From assembly GCA_014898425.1 (NCBI GenBank), contig RCSZ01000013.1:1240001-1304000 (forward strand): a DNA stretch of 64,000 bases, in the 5' to 3' direction. The position numbers and the translations under genes were made by a program. This DNA is from Botryotinia globosa (lineage: Eukaryota > Ascomycota > Leotiomycetes > Helotiales > Sclerotiniaceae). The notes beneath the pieces are model-generated. The model was not told the DNA's origin. It did not search any database and saw only the letters and a list, made by a program, of their open reading frames with translations. Below, piece by piece: positions 35,066-46,522 of this stretch. The number at the start of each line of letters is the position of its first letter. Position 1 is the stretch's first letter.

Positions 35066-36803
35066 TTACTCGCTATCAGAACTGCCTGCGGCGGATTTCT
35101 TTGATTCCCTCTTGACCTTCTTCTCCTTCTTCTTGCGCTTGCGCTCAGCTTTCTCTTCGGCTGTCTCTCCATCATGTCTCTTTCTCTTTTTATCGCTCTT
35201 CTCTTCATCATCCTCAGCAGCGTTTCCATCGATTGGTGCAAGGGCTGGAGCAGCAGCAGCGGTAACCACTTCAGGTTTTGGGTGGATAGCGATAGCTCCT
35301 TCTTCAGGAGGAGCGTTGAAATCCTTGTATTCGTTGTTCCACTTGGCTGGGGTGGCTTCATTTGGTCTTCCATATTTATCGAGCTTGCCCTCAGTCTTCA
35401 TCTTCTTCTTCTCGATTGCTACTGGTCCCATTCCCCATCTGCGTGGGTAGAGATCACGTTCCATGATACAACGCTTGACCTTGGCAACAACACCGTGATC
35501 GCAAGATGAGAGTTCAACGGTGGACATTTGTGCGATACCAAGAGCGATAGCTTCTCCCTTGGTGGTCATAAGGACGACCTCCTCATGAACCTCAATATCG
35601 GCCTCTGTAAAATTGATTAGTGTAAATCCTCGTTATTTGGAATCTCAAAAATATGGTAGTGCATCGCATTGCTCATTCTCAAAAGTGGTTTGTTCCTCAT
35701 CAACGACCCGAAGGCTATATGAGTGGTGCATGAAACTCGTGTCTAATCATTGCGGATTGGGGGAAGAATTTTTTTTTGACAAACATACCGTATCTCAACA
35801 ATCCAGGAATCATCAACTTGGCACCGTAACAGACAGCATTGACTGCGCTATCCTTGACAACAATTCTCTTGTAAGTAGTGAGGAGGGTCTCCAATGGTTG
35901 AATAACCTTTCTCAAGTATGCCTCGTCGCGTGCATTGTCTTGCATCCATTGAGCATCCAAAACATCATGGAGAGTGACCATATCCTTAGTCTCATCCATG
36001 GCACCACTTCGTACTCTCCTCAACTCTTGCATGTGTGCACCAACACCCAACAACAATCCAAGATGGACACAGAGGGTACGGATATATGTACCGGCTTCGC
36101 AACTAACCCAGAAAACACCCAAATGTCTGTCATTATCGAATTCATAAAGTTTGCTCTCGTGAATTGTTCTGATACGAAGTTGACGCTTGACAGCGGAAAT
36201 GAGAGGAGGACGCTGGAAGAGAGCACCAGTTAAGGTCTCTAAGGCGCGCGCAAATTGAGCTTCTCCGCCTGGAAGTTTGTCGTGTAATCTGATAACACAG
36301 ACGTACTCCTTTCCTGCACCTTGTTGCGATTTTACGAGTCTTGTTGCGCGATCAATACAGACAATCAAACATCCGGTAACCTTTGGATCGAGGGTACCAC
36401 TGTGACCGGTCTTCTCAACTCTAAATTTTGCAACAATTAGCTTTCGTCGCACATTGACTGCGCATCGGTGAATGCATACCTTAACATGCGCTTAACCCAA
36501 GCTACAACTTCGTGACTGGAAGGGTTCGAGGGTTTATCGAGGTTAATAACACCAGAGCTGATGTAGGACTTGAGGTCTCTCTTCAGCGGAGTGCAGCCAT
36601 TGGGAATTGGGGTGAAGTGTCCAGTGCGGACAAGTACTAAACAATGTCAGCAATGTTTCAATTGCTCAAAGATCTTCAAACATACAGTTGTTATAGTTCT
36701 TCAACAATAATGGCCAGCTGCTGGTGTCAACGGCTGGAGTTAAAGCTTCCGGCTTGATTGTGTAATCGACCTCTTGGTCTTTCTTTGTCGATACAAGCGC
36801 CAT
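35066..36803 (-). CDS. CBF5: H/ACA snoRNP pseudouridine synthase CBF5 (dyskerin)
   Basis: Exons 36803-36686, 36636-36480, 36420-35789 and 35604-35066 give 481 residues. The N-terminal dyskerin-like part is followed by the TruB domain with the catalytic Asp in [11 protein letters not shown] (about residue 103). Near it are [20 protein letters not shown] and [17 protein letters not shown] domain spans roughly residues 295-370 ([21 protein letters not shown], then [19 protein letters not shown]). The tail is Lys/Glu-rich with KKE-type repeats, as in yeast and other fungal Cbf5. The enzyme isomerises uridines in rRNA guided by H/ACA RNAs in the nucleolus and is essential where tested. Its promoter carries GAATCACGTGAGG about 170 bp upstream. 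Confidence 0.97.
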
Positions 36804-37359
36804 CTTGGATAAAGGTAATTGACGAATCTACAATATCCGATTTTTTTGTGGTCGCTGTCGAGGTGGTTGGATATTTTTCACTTTTCCTCGAAGATTTCAA
36901 GCTCTAGAAAATTTACCGACGAGAAATTTTGGTGGAGGAAGCTAGTTCGGACAAGGTAAAGCTCCCGGAATCACGTGAGGAAAATTGACAAATGAAATTT
37001 CAAGAACACGATGTTTCTAATGACCAACCGTAGCCAATTGTTTTTCTTGTTTTGGTTTGATTATGAGGGTTGTCTACGTAGAATCCTTAACACCAGCAGA
37101 TAATATCAAGGAAACCATATAGGAGAACATTGATCATGAGATGAAAATTGATATCGTATTCTGCCTGATCTCATCCAACCTCTCTTTGTGTGACATCCTG
37201 TTAATGCCAAAAAGGTACCAAGGTATCATCAATCTCATCCTATAAAATCCTTATAACGCCTACCATAGATGCAAAGTTTAGCTTCCAAACTCCTTCCTTT
37301 GAAATGCCCTTACAAGAACCGCCTTGCTACTAAAACGCCCAAAAATGCTATTTTTACAG
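36804..37359. other. intergenic region, CBF5 promoter and SAC3 3' end
   Basis: Adjacent to the CBF5 start are an AGAAATTTTGG word near 36921 and GAATCACGTGAGG at 36970-36982; A/T-rich boxes of this type resemble ribosome-biogenesis promoter elements, though the match is loose. The rest is the SAC3 trailer. No gene is visible. Confidence 0.45.
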
Positions 37360-40300
37360 CTATGACCATGACCCACTTCTACTTTTAGAATACCTATCAA
37401 CCTCTCGTCTTAGCCACTCTGAATCTTTATCCATCCTTTCTCTAATTCTCTTTGCTCTCTCAAACAGTTCATCATCATCATCATCATCAACAACCAACCC
37501 ACGCTTTGTTCCGGTATCGACTGCCATAACGGCTCTAGCTCGCTCTTTCAGACGCTGAATATCGTCATCGCCAGTTGGTGCAGGGGGAAGTAATTGTTGA
37601 GCAGATTCCCTAGCGGGGCTGCTTCTTGGGATTGATTGTTCTTCGGGTATCATCGGTCTTCGAAGTCTAATGGGCTTAGCACTACCTTCGAAAGATTCCC
37701 TTTGGCGCAAAGGGTCTTTCGCTACAGAAGTAGCAAGAGGCGTCCCATTCGGAAGAGTGGTAATGCCTCTGGCTTTCAATCGGAAATAATCCGTTTGTAC
37801 ACCACTAAGTTGTGATCGAGTTTCGTTTTCCGCTTGATAAGTGGGCAAAAGATGAATTCGAGATCCTCCATTCAGAAAAGAAGGGTCCGAGAGTAGTGAA
37901 CGTTGCAAAGGATTATCATACTGACTGCGTGAATGCGTGTTTGAACTCGAGTCAGACGCGATAGAAGATACAGAAGACTTGAATCGTTTGTTGCCATGTT
38001 CGGTATGTCCATTGTACACGATTTCTTGTATCTCGTACTGTGGGTTGTGTACACCTTCAAGAACCCCACTTCCTTCCAAGAGACTCCCCAGGCTTTCTCG
38101 TCGACCTTTGAAAGGACTGTTTTTCACTCGCTTTTTACCCTTTGAAATGGAAACTCTAAAGTCGTCAACAACGTTTGCCGAAAGTGCAGCCCTGGAGGCT
38201 CTCATGCTTTCGGCATGTTCTATCCGAGCTCTTCTAGCTTTGCTCCCCTGTCGGCGTACCCATAGATTATGGGCGTTAACCCGCCACATATTAAAATATT
38301 TCACGGCTACTGCGTTTCGTCGGAACTCATCGGCTTCCTTTCGTGCCAATTCCTCCTCCTCTTCGGCAATTCGCTTAGCCTCCTTTCTTGCTTTCTTGGC
38401 CTCCTCTTTCATGAAATTTCCCATTGTTTCTTGTACTAAGTTTTGGACGGTATATGTTATGAAGTGCTCAACGATTCCATCCTTGCCGAGGGCAATCCAT
38501 TTTGCGAAATTGTCTAGTGGAGAGACTTCAGGTGCGGGTATGTGAATAGCAGGCTGTGGAGTTTCTTTCACGGCAGGTTTAAATAAATTATTGAGATCTG
38601 GCTGTGGTACTGGAACAGATGAAGTGGCCTTCGCAGTTTCAGATGTAGAAGACTGTGCTACCGGTTCGGACGACATGGATTGATGTATAGGTTTAAGACT
38701 GGAACTCCAGTCATTGAATTTGGGCTCAGTGATCTGCGGGGCTGGAGCTGGAACTGGAGCTGGAGGAGTAGGAGTTTTGATTGCAGATGACTGAAAAAGT
38801 TTCGGACTTTCTGTGGGAGTTGTTTGGGATAGGGTTGAAGAGGCTGGATTGTCTGAAGGCCAACTGAATTTTGGTGAATCTGTAGTAGTTTGTGGTAGCA
38901 TCGGAGATGCTCCATTGTTTGATGGCCAACTGAACTTCGCTGGCTCTGCAGTCTTAGATTGGGGCGGCGGAGTATTCGTTGGTGTGGCTGCAAAGGGATT
39001 ATGCGAAGCGAATGGAGTAGATGCAGCTACCGGAGCTGGTGGGGCGAATAAGCTAGAGGGAGCGTTTGCATCCTTCGGCTTCTCTGACGAGGGTTTAGTA
39101 GCGGGTTGGACGGTATTTGCCTGGCTTGCGGAGGGAAAGCCAAATAACGGGGTGGCTGGAGACGTCGTAAAAGCCTGCTGAGGTGGCGTTTGTACCACTG
39201 GGAAGCCGAGGGACTTTGGCGGTTGAGAAAATGTACTTGCTGGTGAGAATGAGTTCACATCCCCCACGTTGAAAGGTCCCCCTATGTTGTCCTTCACAAA
39301 CAGTCCGTCGTCGGAACTTGATTCTTCACCCTGAGTTGTCGTTGCCGACACCCTTTCGTACACAGTCGTATCGATCACCTCTGTGAGAGTGTGACCAGCG
39401 CGTTTTCGCTCGACAACTTCCACGGAATGGGGCTGCTTGATCGGAGGAAATGGATCAACGACTTGATTATCCAAGGCTAATGATAAGCAGGGATCATCAT
39501 CAAGATCGTCGAATCGGAGGCTATAAGCTTCGCCAAAGTCAACTATTTCCCATGGATCATCAAAGTGCAAGTATTGATTCAGTTTGGCAATATTCCAGTC
39601 CTTTGGCTGATCACGCTGTCGCTGGTAGGCCGATAATATTGTCTTTAATGCGTTCTTCCGAACTTCGTTGAAGTGCATCTCAGCGAAGCAAGCCATTGTA
39701 TACGACACATTTTCCCCTTTCAAAATCGTGAAGAAGCGAGAAAAGGCGTTTTCAGCGACGTTCAATACCGAAAATGGTTGTAGCGGGCCTCGTGGGCTCC
39801 AGATATTTTGTAAACATTCAACTAAGCCAACGGCAATCTTAATTTGCTCCGACTCTCCCCAAAACTTCCATCCCCAATTTTGTACCGTCTCCAAGATCCC
39901 GGGATTGCTGCTATTAAGCAGTACATAGTATGCCCTAAATTCGGCCTCATTCTCGCAAGGTATATTTTGCAAATTACAATCCTCATAAGCATGTATCAGC
40001 GAAAGGAGAGACTTGCTGAGTTGTTCAACCTCCTGCTGCTCCACAAAGTTCTCCGGTGCAACGTCAGGCTTCGACATCTGATGTAACGCAGTAACATGGA
40101 ACCGGGTGATCTTTTCAAGGCAGTAAACTTGATCAGCCAATTCTGGTGGGCTCATTGAGGATTGAAATACGAAATCCCGACGTATTGCACGTGTTCGATC
40201 CCACAAGAACTCATGTTGAGCTGCCAGGTTATTATCCTCCCCCAAAACTATGTCAATAAGATAATCGAGTGTTCGTCTGAGTGCAGCAGGCGAACGGACA

Positions 40301-41709
40301 TCTTGAGGAAGTGGTGCATCTTCTCCTGCGGCAGATCTAGCCAACTTTTTGATCATCATTTGAGGTGAAGGGCGCATGGATCCGTCGGCGGCTTGCTCTT
40401 TTTCGGCACGTTGAACATCATCTTCGATAATTCTTCGTATGATTTCTTCTTCTGGACACATCTGGTCGCATGTTCCTTTGAAATCTATAGCTTCACTCAG
40501 TTTCTTTGGTTTGAGAGGATCGTCGATGAAACCGCCTTTGATGAGGGATGCGCGGACGCGTGCTCGGTACTTCTTAAGCTCATCTAAATAGCTTTTTACA
40601 GCCGCCTTCTCGCGAGGATCTCCTGGATTTTTCGCATTGCATCGTGGAGAAGTGATTTTTTCTTTTTGTAAAAGGGCGTTAATCTTGGTGGCTAGCTCAC
40701 TACTCGAGGCAAACGAGGCCATATCCGACGTCGTAGATGGGGTGGTTTCGAATCCTGACTTCGACTGGTTGGATGCTTTGCTCTTTTTATCTGTAAAGCC
40801 ATTATTCGCTTGGCCTGGCTTTTTCAAGGCATTTTGCGGGGCAGGTTTCTCGGGCTTCTTCTCGAATGAGACTTGTTTTGAGGTCACGCCTCTCGTTCCT
40901 TTCAGAGTACTTGGGGTTTGAGAATTGACCAGGGAAGACAAAGGAGTTGTAGAACCACTCGATGGGGTGCCAAAAGAATTTGAAGAAGCAAACGGGTTTA
41001 TAGCTGTAGGCTGAGCCGCACTTGCTGATCCGAAGATACTGGTGTTGGGAAAATTGGAGCTGGATGAAGGAGCAAATGGCGAGGACGAACTGCTTTTAGG
41101 TCCAGTGGGTGCCCCAAAGACATTTGCTGAAGTATTTGTATTGGTATTGGTATTTGTAGTGAATGAGAATGGGCTCGAGAGCGTGGCGGTCCCGGATCCA
41201 AAAGAATTATTCATATTCGAAGGCGTTGCGTTGGCAGGAGGGCCGGTTTGTTCCTCAATTGGTGGAGTCGCGAATCGGACCTGTTTATTGTTATGTAGCC
41301 CTCCGCGCGATGAACCTCTTCCTCTGGTATTGGTCGCAGTCCCGTTTTGGCCCCTCTGTTCGCGCTTCGCAGCATTCTCGAGTCGCGCTTTTTCAAATAG
41401 ATCTGTCGTTCCTGTCGCACTAGGAGATGGTGTAGCTAAATGATCAAATTTGTGTGAGTTTCTTTGATGATAATAGTAATGTGAATGTTTGAGTTGATGA
41501 ATCTTTACTTTCTAGCATGGGACTTCCCGCAATACAGATTGATATTATCGGTCAATGCTTGTGATCTTGATGGATGTCATGAAAGTGGGATGAGGCTTAC
41601 CAGAGGAGTTGTTTGAAGCTCCTCGACCCGTCTGTCCGCGACCTCTTGCTCCTCGCGAACTTTTGGAATTTCCTCGTGCGCCTCTGGCGTTACTGCTACT
41701 GAGCAGCAT
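37360..41709 (-). CDS. SAC3: nuclear mRNA export factor SAC3 (SAC3/GANP domain)
   Basis: Exon 1 is 41709-41601 and exon 2 is 41435-37360; 1394 residues. The first exon encodes an Arg/Gly-rich N-terminus (ARGARGNSKSSRGARGRGQ). Next comes a Ser/Thr/Phe/Gly-rich segment with FG-like motifs (SSPFSF, VFGAP, IFGSAS). The SAC3/GANP domain covers about residues 360-660: GTCDQMCPEEEIIRR, VRSPAALRRTLDYLI and FLWDRTRAIRRDFVFQ. The remainder is a long Pro/Ser-rich linker, then a helical basic region (KARRARIEHAESMRASR) and a Ser-rich tail ending in RYSKSRSGSWS. In yeast, SAC3 is the scaffold of TREX-2, linking active genes to nuclear pores. No second CDS is needed to explain this long frame. Confidence 0.95.
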
Positions 41710-42318
41710 GGTTCGTGATATGGATCATGGAGAGGCGGGAGAGGACGCGGAGAGGAGTGTTTAGATTATCGTTTATATTCACTTCTAGTGAATTTAATTT
41801 CAATTTTTGAATTTCTTCTTCACCTGTCAATTGACTGTACCTATTGAATCGTAACTATCGCAAGCTCAAAGATCTATAGTCCGAGAACAAGGTTATCTAC
41901 ACGCTAAACTTCATACGGCAGTGTCAGGATTCTGCCATTCCAGAGCCACCGCTTCCAGTGATTCTTTTTTCTTTTGCAGTAATACGAAATTGTAATGTGA
42001 AGTGATGCATTTTCAGGGATTGGAAATGGATTCGAAAAATATTCCGATGTCATAAATGTGATTTGAATTCTGGAAATCATTAGGAGTCTGTCAAAGGTAA
42101 ATCTATGGTTGCTGAAAGATGTAGATGTATATTTCTATTCTATGATAGTCCAAGACAACTCCTAGATGAAAGCCCCAGGATACGCCATGATACCGCTTTT
42201 ATTCTTAGATGTCATAACCTTGGGATATCCCTAACTTTTCATAGCCTTTACCTGAACTCCCTGCACCATGTGAACCAGATACCAACCCACAACTCCTTAT
42301 TTTTAGATGTGCTCACCA
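41710..42318. other. intergenic region, SAC3 promoter and LTV1 3' end
   Basis: SAC3 and LTV1 are both on the minus strand, so this spacer holds the SAC3 promoter next to 41709 and the region beyond the LTV1 stop. It is AT-rich with no consistent coding frame. A 41-kb-side ORF on the plus strand (42105-42371) overlaps the LTV1 3' end and is a shadow. Confidence 0.5.
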
Positions 42319-43578
42319 TTACGCCCTTTGCGAACGATTGGCACGACTGGCGCGACTACCGAAGCTGGTGAAGCGTGCTGGACCAAGACCCATTCTGACC
42401 TCATCCAATTGCTCCATACCAGTTTGGTATTTCATCTTCTTGACGTTCTTCTTACCACTCATGGAATGAGTGCCCAGGAAATCATCCAGAATGCCATCGA
42501 AGTCTTGACGAACATCACCTTCTACAGTAGAAACGGAAGACGAAGCCATTGAGACGGACGCCATATCATCGAAGTCCTCATTATACTGTTCCTCAATCTT
42601 CTCAAATCGCTGATCGAGTGTAGTAAGGCCTTCGGTTCTGAATAGTGAAGAAGATGTCATGGAGTATGCGGAAGGATTAGTCAAAGCACCCTTTCTCTTC
42701 TTGCGTCTTCCGCCATTTGTTGTGGTAGTAAATATAGATGACTGCAAATCTGCTTGCGAAGGCGTAGCTTGAGCCTTACTAGACTTTTGATCCTTCTTAA
42801 ATTTACTGAAGTTTGCCATCCAATCTCCATCGCCATGATCTTCTCGCTCGTCATCGTCGATATCTTGGGTTGTAGCAGGTGCGTCCTTGTATTCTTGCGT
42901 AGGCTTTGCCGTGGCGTCCGATTCCCATCCATCTTCATCATCCCAAGTTTCATCGAATTCATCTTCATCTAATTCCTCACCATCCTCTGCCAATTTTCCG
43001 AAAATTTCATCATCATCGTCTACATAAGCCTCATCTTCTAAAGCCTCCAAAACCTCCCTTAATCTCGGATCCATATCGGGTTGGAAACCAGCTAAAGCAT
43101 CAGGGACATCTTGTTGCGCTTGGTAAGTAACCTTGCGGAGGTTCTTGGATGGTAAGATCTCAGCATCAAGAACGGCTCCAGCCTTGTCTTCCAAACTTGC
43201 GTTCTTAAGCGCCTCTTCCAAAGATTGCTTCCCCTTGCCCTTGTTCTTGTTTTTTGGTCCAGTAGCTTCGACAAACGTTGATTCACCCCCTCCACGGCCC
43301 AAATCGCGCATATGTTGCATATAATCATATTCGGTATCGTCGTAGTACACGCCATAGTTTGCGGCTTCACCTTCGTTATCTCTGACATGCGCAATACCTG
43401 AACCAAGCTCGGTGGTTAAATCATTGAGTTTCTTGACTTTATTCGGATTGGGTGCACTGGTGGGGTTTAGGACCATGGACGAAGCAGATTCATCGTGAAT
43501 TAACGGATCGTTTTGAGGACGATGAACAAGTTGAAAATGTGTCGCATTCTTCTTATCGATCCACTTTCCTCTAGCCAT
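42319..43578 (-). CDS. LTV1: 40S ribosome biogenesis factor LTV1
   Basis: A single uninterrupted frame of 419 residues. It begins [20 protein letters not shown], the conserved LTV1 start, and continues with [10 protein letters not shown] and [20 protein letters not shown]. The middle is very acidic ([30 protein letters not shown]). The C-terminal third includes [20 protein letters not shown] and the QYNEDFDD segment, ending in a basic tail ([11 protein letters not shown]). LTV1 rides on pre-40S particles, helps place uS3 and uS10 and promotes nuclear export (established in yeast). It is transcribed divergently from the 60S factor LSG1 across 380 bp. Confidence 0.96.
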   Translation of the reverse strand: MARGKWIDKKNATHFQLVHRPQNDPLIHDESASSMVLNPTSAPNPNKVKKLNDLTTELGSGIAHVRDNEGEAANYGVYYDDTEYDYMQHMRDLGRGGGESTFVEATGPKNKNKGKGKQSLEEALKNASLEDKAGAVLDAEILPSKNLRKVTYQAQQDVPDALAGFQPDMDPRLREVLEALEDEAYVDDDDEIFGKLAEDGEELDEDEFDETWDDEDGWESDATAKPTQEYKDAPATTQDIDDDEREDHGDGDWMANFSKFKKDQKSSKAQATPSQADLQSSIFTTTTNGGRRKKRKGALTNPSAYSMTSSSLFRTEGLTTLDQRFEKIEEQYNEDFDDMASVSMASSSVSTVEGDVRQDFDGILDDFLGTHSMSGKKNVKKMKYQTGMEQLDEVRMGLGPARFTSFGSRASRANRSQRA

Positions 43579-43958
43579 ATTGCCGGTATTATTTAGTAGT
43601 TGAAATGTCGAGAAATGGGTTTATTATCTTCTGCTCGGATGAGAAATTCGGGGTTTACAGATGCAGATATCAGAATTATAAATCTACATGTGTGGAAAGA
43701 TTTAATTTTCTTAGTGCGAGGGGCTATTTTTTTTAGGCGGGCCCATCTTCTTTTATCACAGTACTAATAAGGTTAAGCCGAGAAATTTGCCCCTCATTTT
43801 TGCTCGATAATCAGAGATAATCAAAACTCCACTGTAAAATTATAAAATTCAATAATTCATTCTCAACCCCGCGAATTTTGAAACTTTCTTGTAGCGTTCT
43901 TATCTATATTATCATTTATCTATCGAAACAAAGCGAAGACCGGATACAAGTAAACACG
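43579..43958. promoter_or_regulatory. shared divergent promoter of LTV1 and LSG1
   Basis: This 380-bp spacer lies between the start codons of LTV1 (-) and LSG1 (+). It contains CTCGGATGAGAAATT near 43637, whose GATGAG resembles the core of the yeast PAC element, and GCGAATTTTGAAAC near 43870, loosely like the rRNA-processing element. Such elements drive ribosome-biogenesis genes in yeast; their use here is inference from weak matches. Confidence 0.4.
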
Positions 43959-46032
43959 ATGGTTCTCGCGAAATCCAAAAATGCCGTTGGACTGGGGAAC
44001 AGTTTGATGAATGATAGATTTGGGAAGGGCAAAGGAGCAGATCGCAAAAAGACCACAGCGACTGGAATTCAGAGAACACACAAAGACACCGGAGAAACCG
44101 TATGTATAAATTCAGTCAATCTATCTCTCCATACTGACAGAACATAGTATGTCACAAACGAAAAGCAAGAGGCCAGCTGGGTCAAGATGCGATCGGTTAC
44201 GGAGCAGGCAGCACTCGATGAATTCTTATCCACTGCAGAGCTAGCCGGCACAGATTTCACAGCGGAGAAGATGAACAATGTTAAAATTATTCACACCGAT
44301 CAAAAGAATCCATACTTGTTATCGGCTGCGGAAGAACGAGCTGCAGTTGGCAAGCAGAAGGTACATAAAGAAAGACTCACAGTCCCAAGAAGACCGAAAT
44401 GGGATTCTACTACGACCCCACAAGAACTTGATAGAATGGAGAGAGATGGTCTTCTCGAATGGAGAAGAGGACTAGCTGAACTTCAGGAAAATAACGATTT
44501 ATTGATGACGCCATTTGAGCGCAATTTGGAGGTTTGGAGGCAGTTGTGGAGAGTCATTGAGAGATCTGATCTTATTGTACAAATAGTCGACGCCAGGAAC
44601 CCGCTCTTGTTTCGATCTGAGGATTTGGAAAGATATGTTAAAGATGTCGATAGCCGCAAAGAGAATCTCCTATTGGTGAACAAGGCTGATATGTTGACTT
44701 TGGAGCAAAGACAACACTGGGCTGATTACTTTGAGGCCGCCGGTATCAAATACAAGTTCTTCTCGGCAGCGTTGGCAAAAGAACTAAATGAAGCGATGTT
44801 AGAGGAGACTGAAGAAGAAACGGAGGCTTCTATATCTGCATCAAAGCTAGCAGAGAAGGCGAGAGCACTTGGGCTTGACGACGATGATAATAGTGATGCG
44901 GATAGCGACGAGCAAGATGAAGACGCAGCTGTTGAGGAAGTTGATGAGGAAAGCGACGAGGAAATCACTGAAACCGAAAGTACCAGAATCTTGACTGTAG
45001 ATGAGTTGGAGGCTCTTTTCTTGGTTCATGCGCCTGACGTTCAAGGTAAAGATTGTCACGTTTATGAAATTAAATGTAAAGCTAACAAATATAGATTCTG
45101 AGTCAGGAACTACTAGAAAGACTCAAATTGGTCTCGTCGGATACCCTAACGTTGGTAAATCTTCCACCATTAACGCCTTAATTGGTGCCAAGAAGGTATC
45201 TGTATCATCGACACCAGGAAAAACGAAGCATTTCCAAACTATCCATCTTAGTGAAAAAGTTCTACTTTGCGATTGTCCTGGTTTGGTCTTCCCAAATTTC
45301 GCTACCACCAAAGCAGAACTTGTGTGCAACGGTATTCTACCTATTGATCAACTTAGAGAATTCGTGGGTCCAGCTGGTTTGGTAGCACATCGCATCCCGC
45401 AAGGATTCTTAGAAGCATTGTATGGAATGAAAATCGTGACCCGACCTTTGGAGGAAGGAGGAACCGGTATACCAACAGCTGAAGAGATGTTAACAGCATA
45501 TGCTAGAGCAAGAGGCTTCAGAAGAACAGGACAAGGTCAGCCGGATGAGTCAAGAGCTGCTAGACACATTCTTAAGGATTACGTCAATGGAAAGCTGCTG
45601 TTTTGTCAGCCTCCTCCATTGGACATTGATCCTTTTGAGTTTAATAGAGAGCTGTATGATGAAGGTCATCTACCAGAGAAGAGACGACAGGCTTTAGCAT
45701 CTATGGCATCATCCGCCGATGATCAAGCTTCTGTTGCAGATTCCGATGTTATCGAAATGCCTCAAGGACCAAAGTCAAAGAACCTTGACAGTACTTTCTT
45801 TGCTCAAGGGCAAGGCAATTCAGCACATTTACGAATGCCTTTCAGTCACAAATACTCTGAGCAAGGAACCGCTAGCGGGAAACTACTCTCAGGGAGGAAA
45901 CAGGCAACATTAATAGCTTTGGAGAAGGATGTGGATCCAAATGATATTAAGAAATTGACCAGCAAAAAGCATTTCAAGGGTAACAAACCAGGTGGAAAGG
46001 GCAAGAGAAGAGCGAACTATTTTGCCGATTAA
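43959..46032 (+). CDS. LSG1: 60S export/maturation GTPase LSG1
   Basis: Exons 43959-44099, 44148-45045 and 45095-46032 give 658 residues. An in-frame upstream frame exists, but the ATG at 43959 opens the conserved start (LAKSKNAVGLGNSLMNDRF). The GTPase is circularly permuted: G4 (LVNKADML) and the G5 region precede G1, which is GYPNVGKSS at residues 362-370, followed by G3 (DCPGLVFP). An acidic insert (DDDDNSDADSDEQDEDAAVE) separates the halves. The C-terminus is basic (KHFKGNKPGGKGKRRANY). Lsg1 releases Nmd3 from cytoplasmic pre-60S particles (yeast knowledge). Divergent neighbour of LTV1. Confidence 0.97.
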
Positions 46033-46522
46033 AGGTCGGATATCGGTCGGATTTGGGTCGAAGAAAGAAAGGATACCTCAATAACGGTGGCGGTTTGCAT
46101 TTCTGTATGGACCTCGGGAGTCAAGGTAGTGATTAAATAGAAATTGAATATCACCTCGGTCAACGAGTTGAAACCTTAACATATGGATCGATTTCTCGCA
46201 CCATTCGGTTCAGATCATCATGCACAGTGCATCCTATAGGATTCGATGAAGAACGTTCCTGGCCCCCACCGTGAATTGCCTCGGTATCGGACAATTGGCC
46301 GAGCCGAATTTGTGTGGAGAAGTTTGGGGTAACAAGAGCTAAGAATACATTAAAACAGCAAAGAGGAGCTCAATGCTTTTGTTAATCTTCCATTCAATTA
46401 AATATTTGTGAATAAGAGGTTTTGTTCATTACAAAATCGTTGCTATATTTTCAAATTACTTTGAGTTTTGACACGACTTTGTACACGTTTCTCCAGATCC
46501 CCTTAAAATATCACTACCCATC
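46033..46522. other. intergenic region upstream of acyl-CoA dehydrogenase
   Basis: It holds the LSG1 trailer and a promoter with GAATTGCCTCGGTATCGGACAA-like GC-richer sequence near 46272-46296; CCTCGG is the fungal FarA/FarB-type fatty-acid response core and appears at 46111, 46154 and 46280 (as CCTCGG each time). No gene is visible. Confidence 0.45.

Noticed and set aside
35613..36233. 206-codon plus-strand ORF
   Set aside because: It lies antisense to CBF5 exons and introns and is explained as a shadow frame.
38813..39181. 122-codon Gly/Val/Ala-rich plus-strand ORF
   Set aside because: It is antisense to the Pro/Ser-rich linker of SAC3, whose codon bias produces it.
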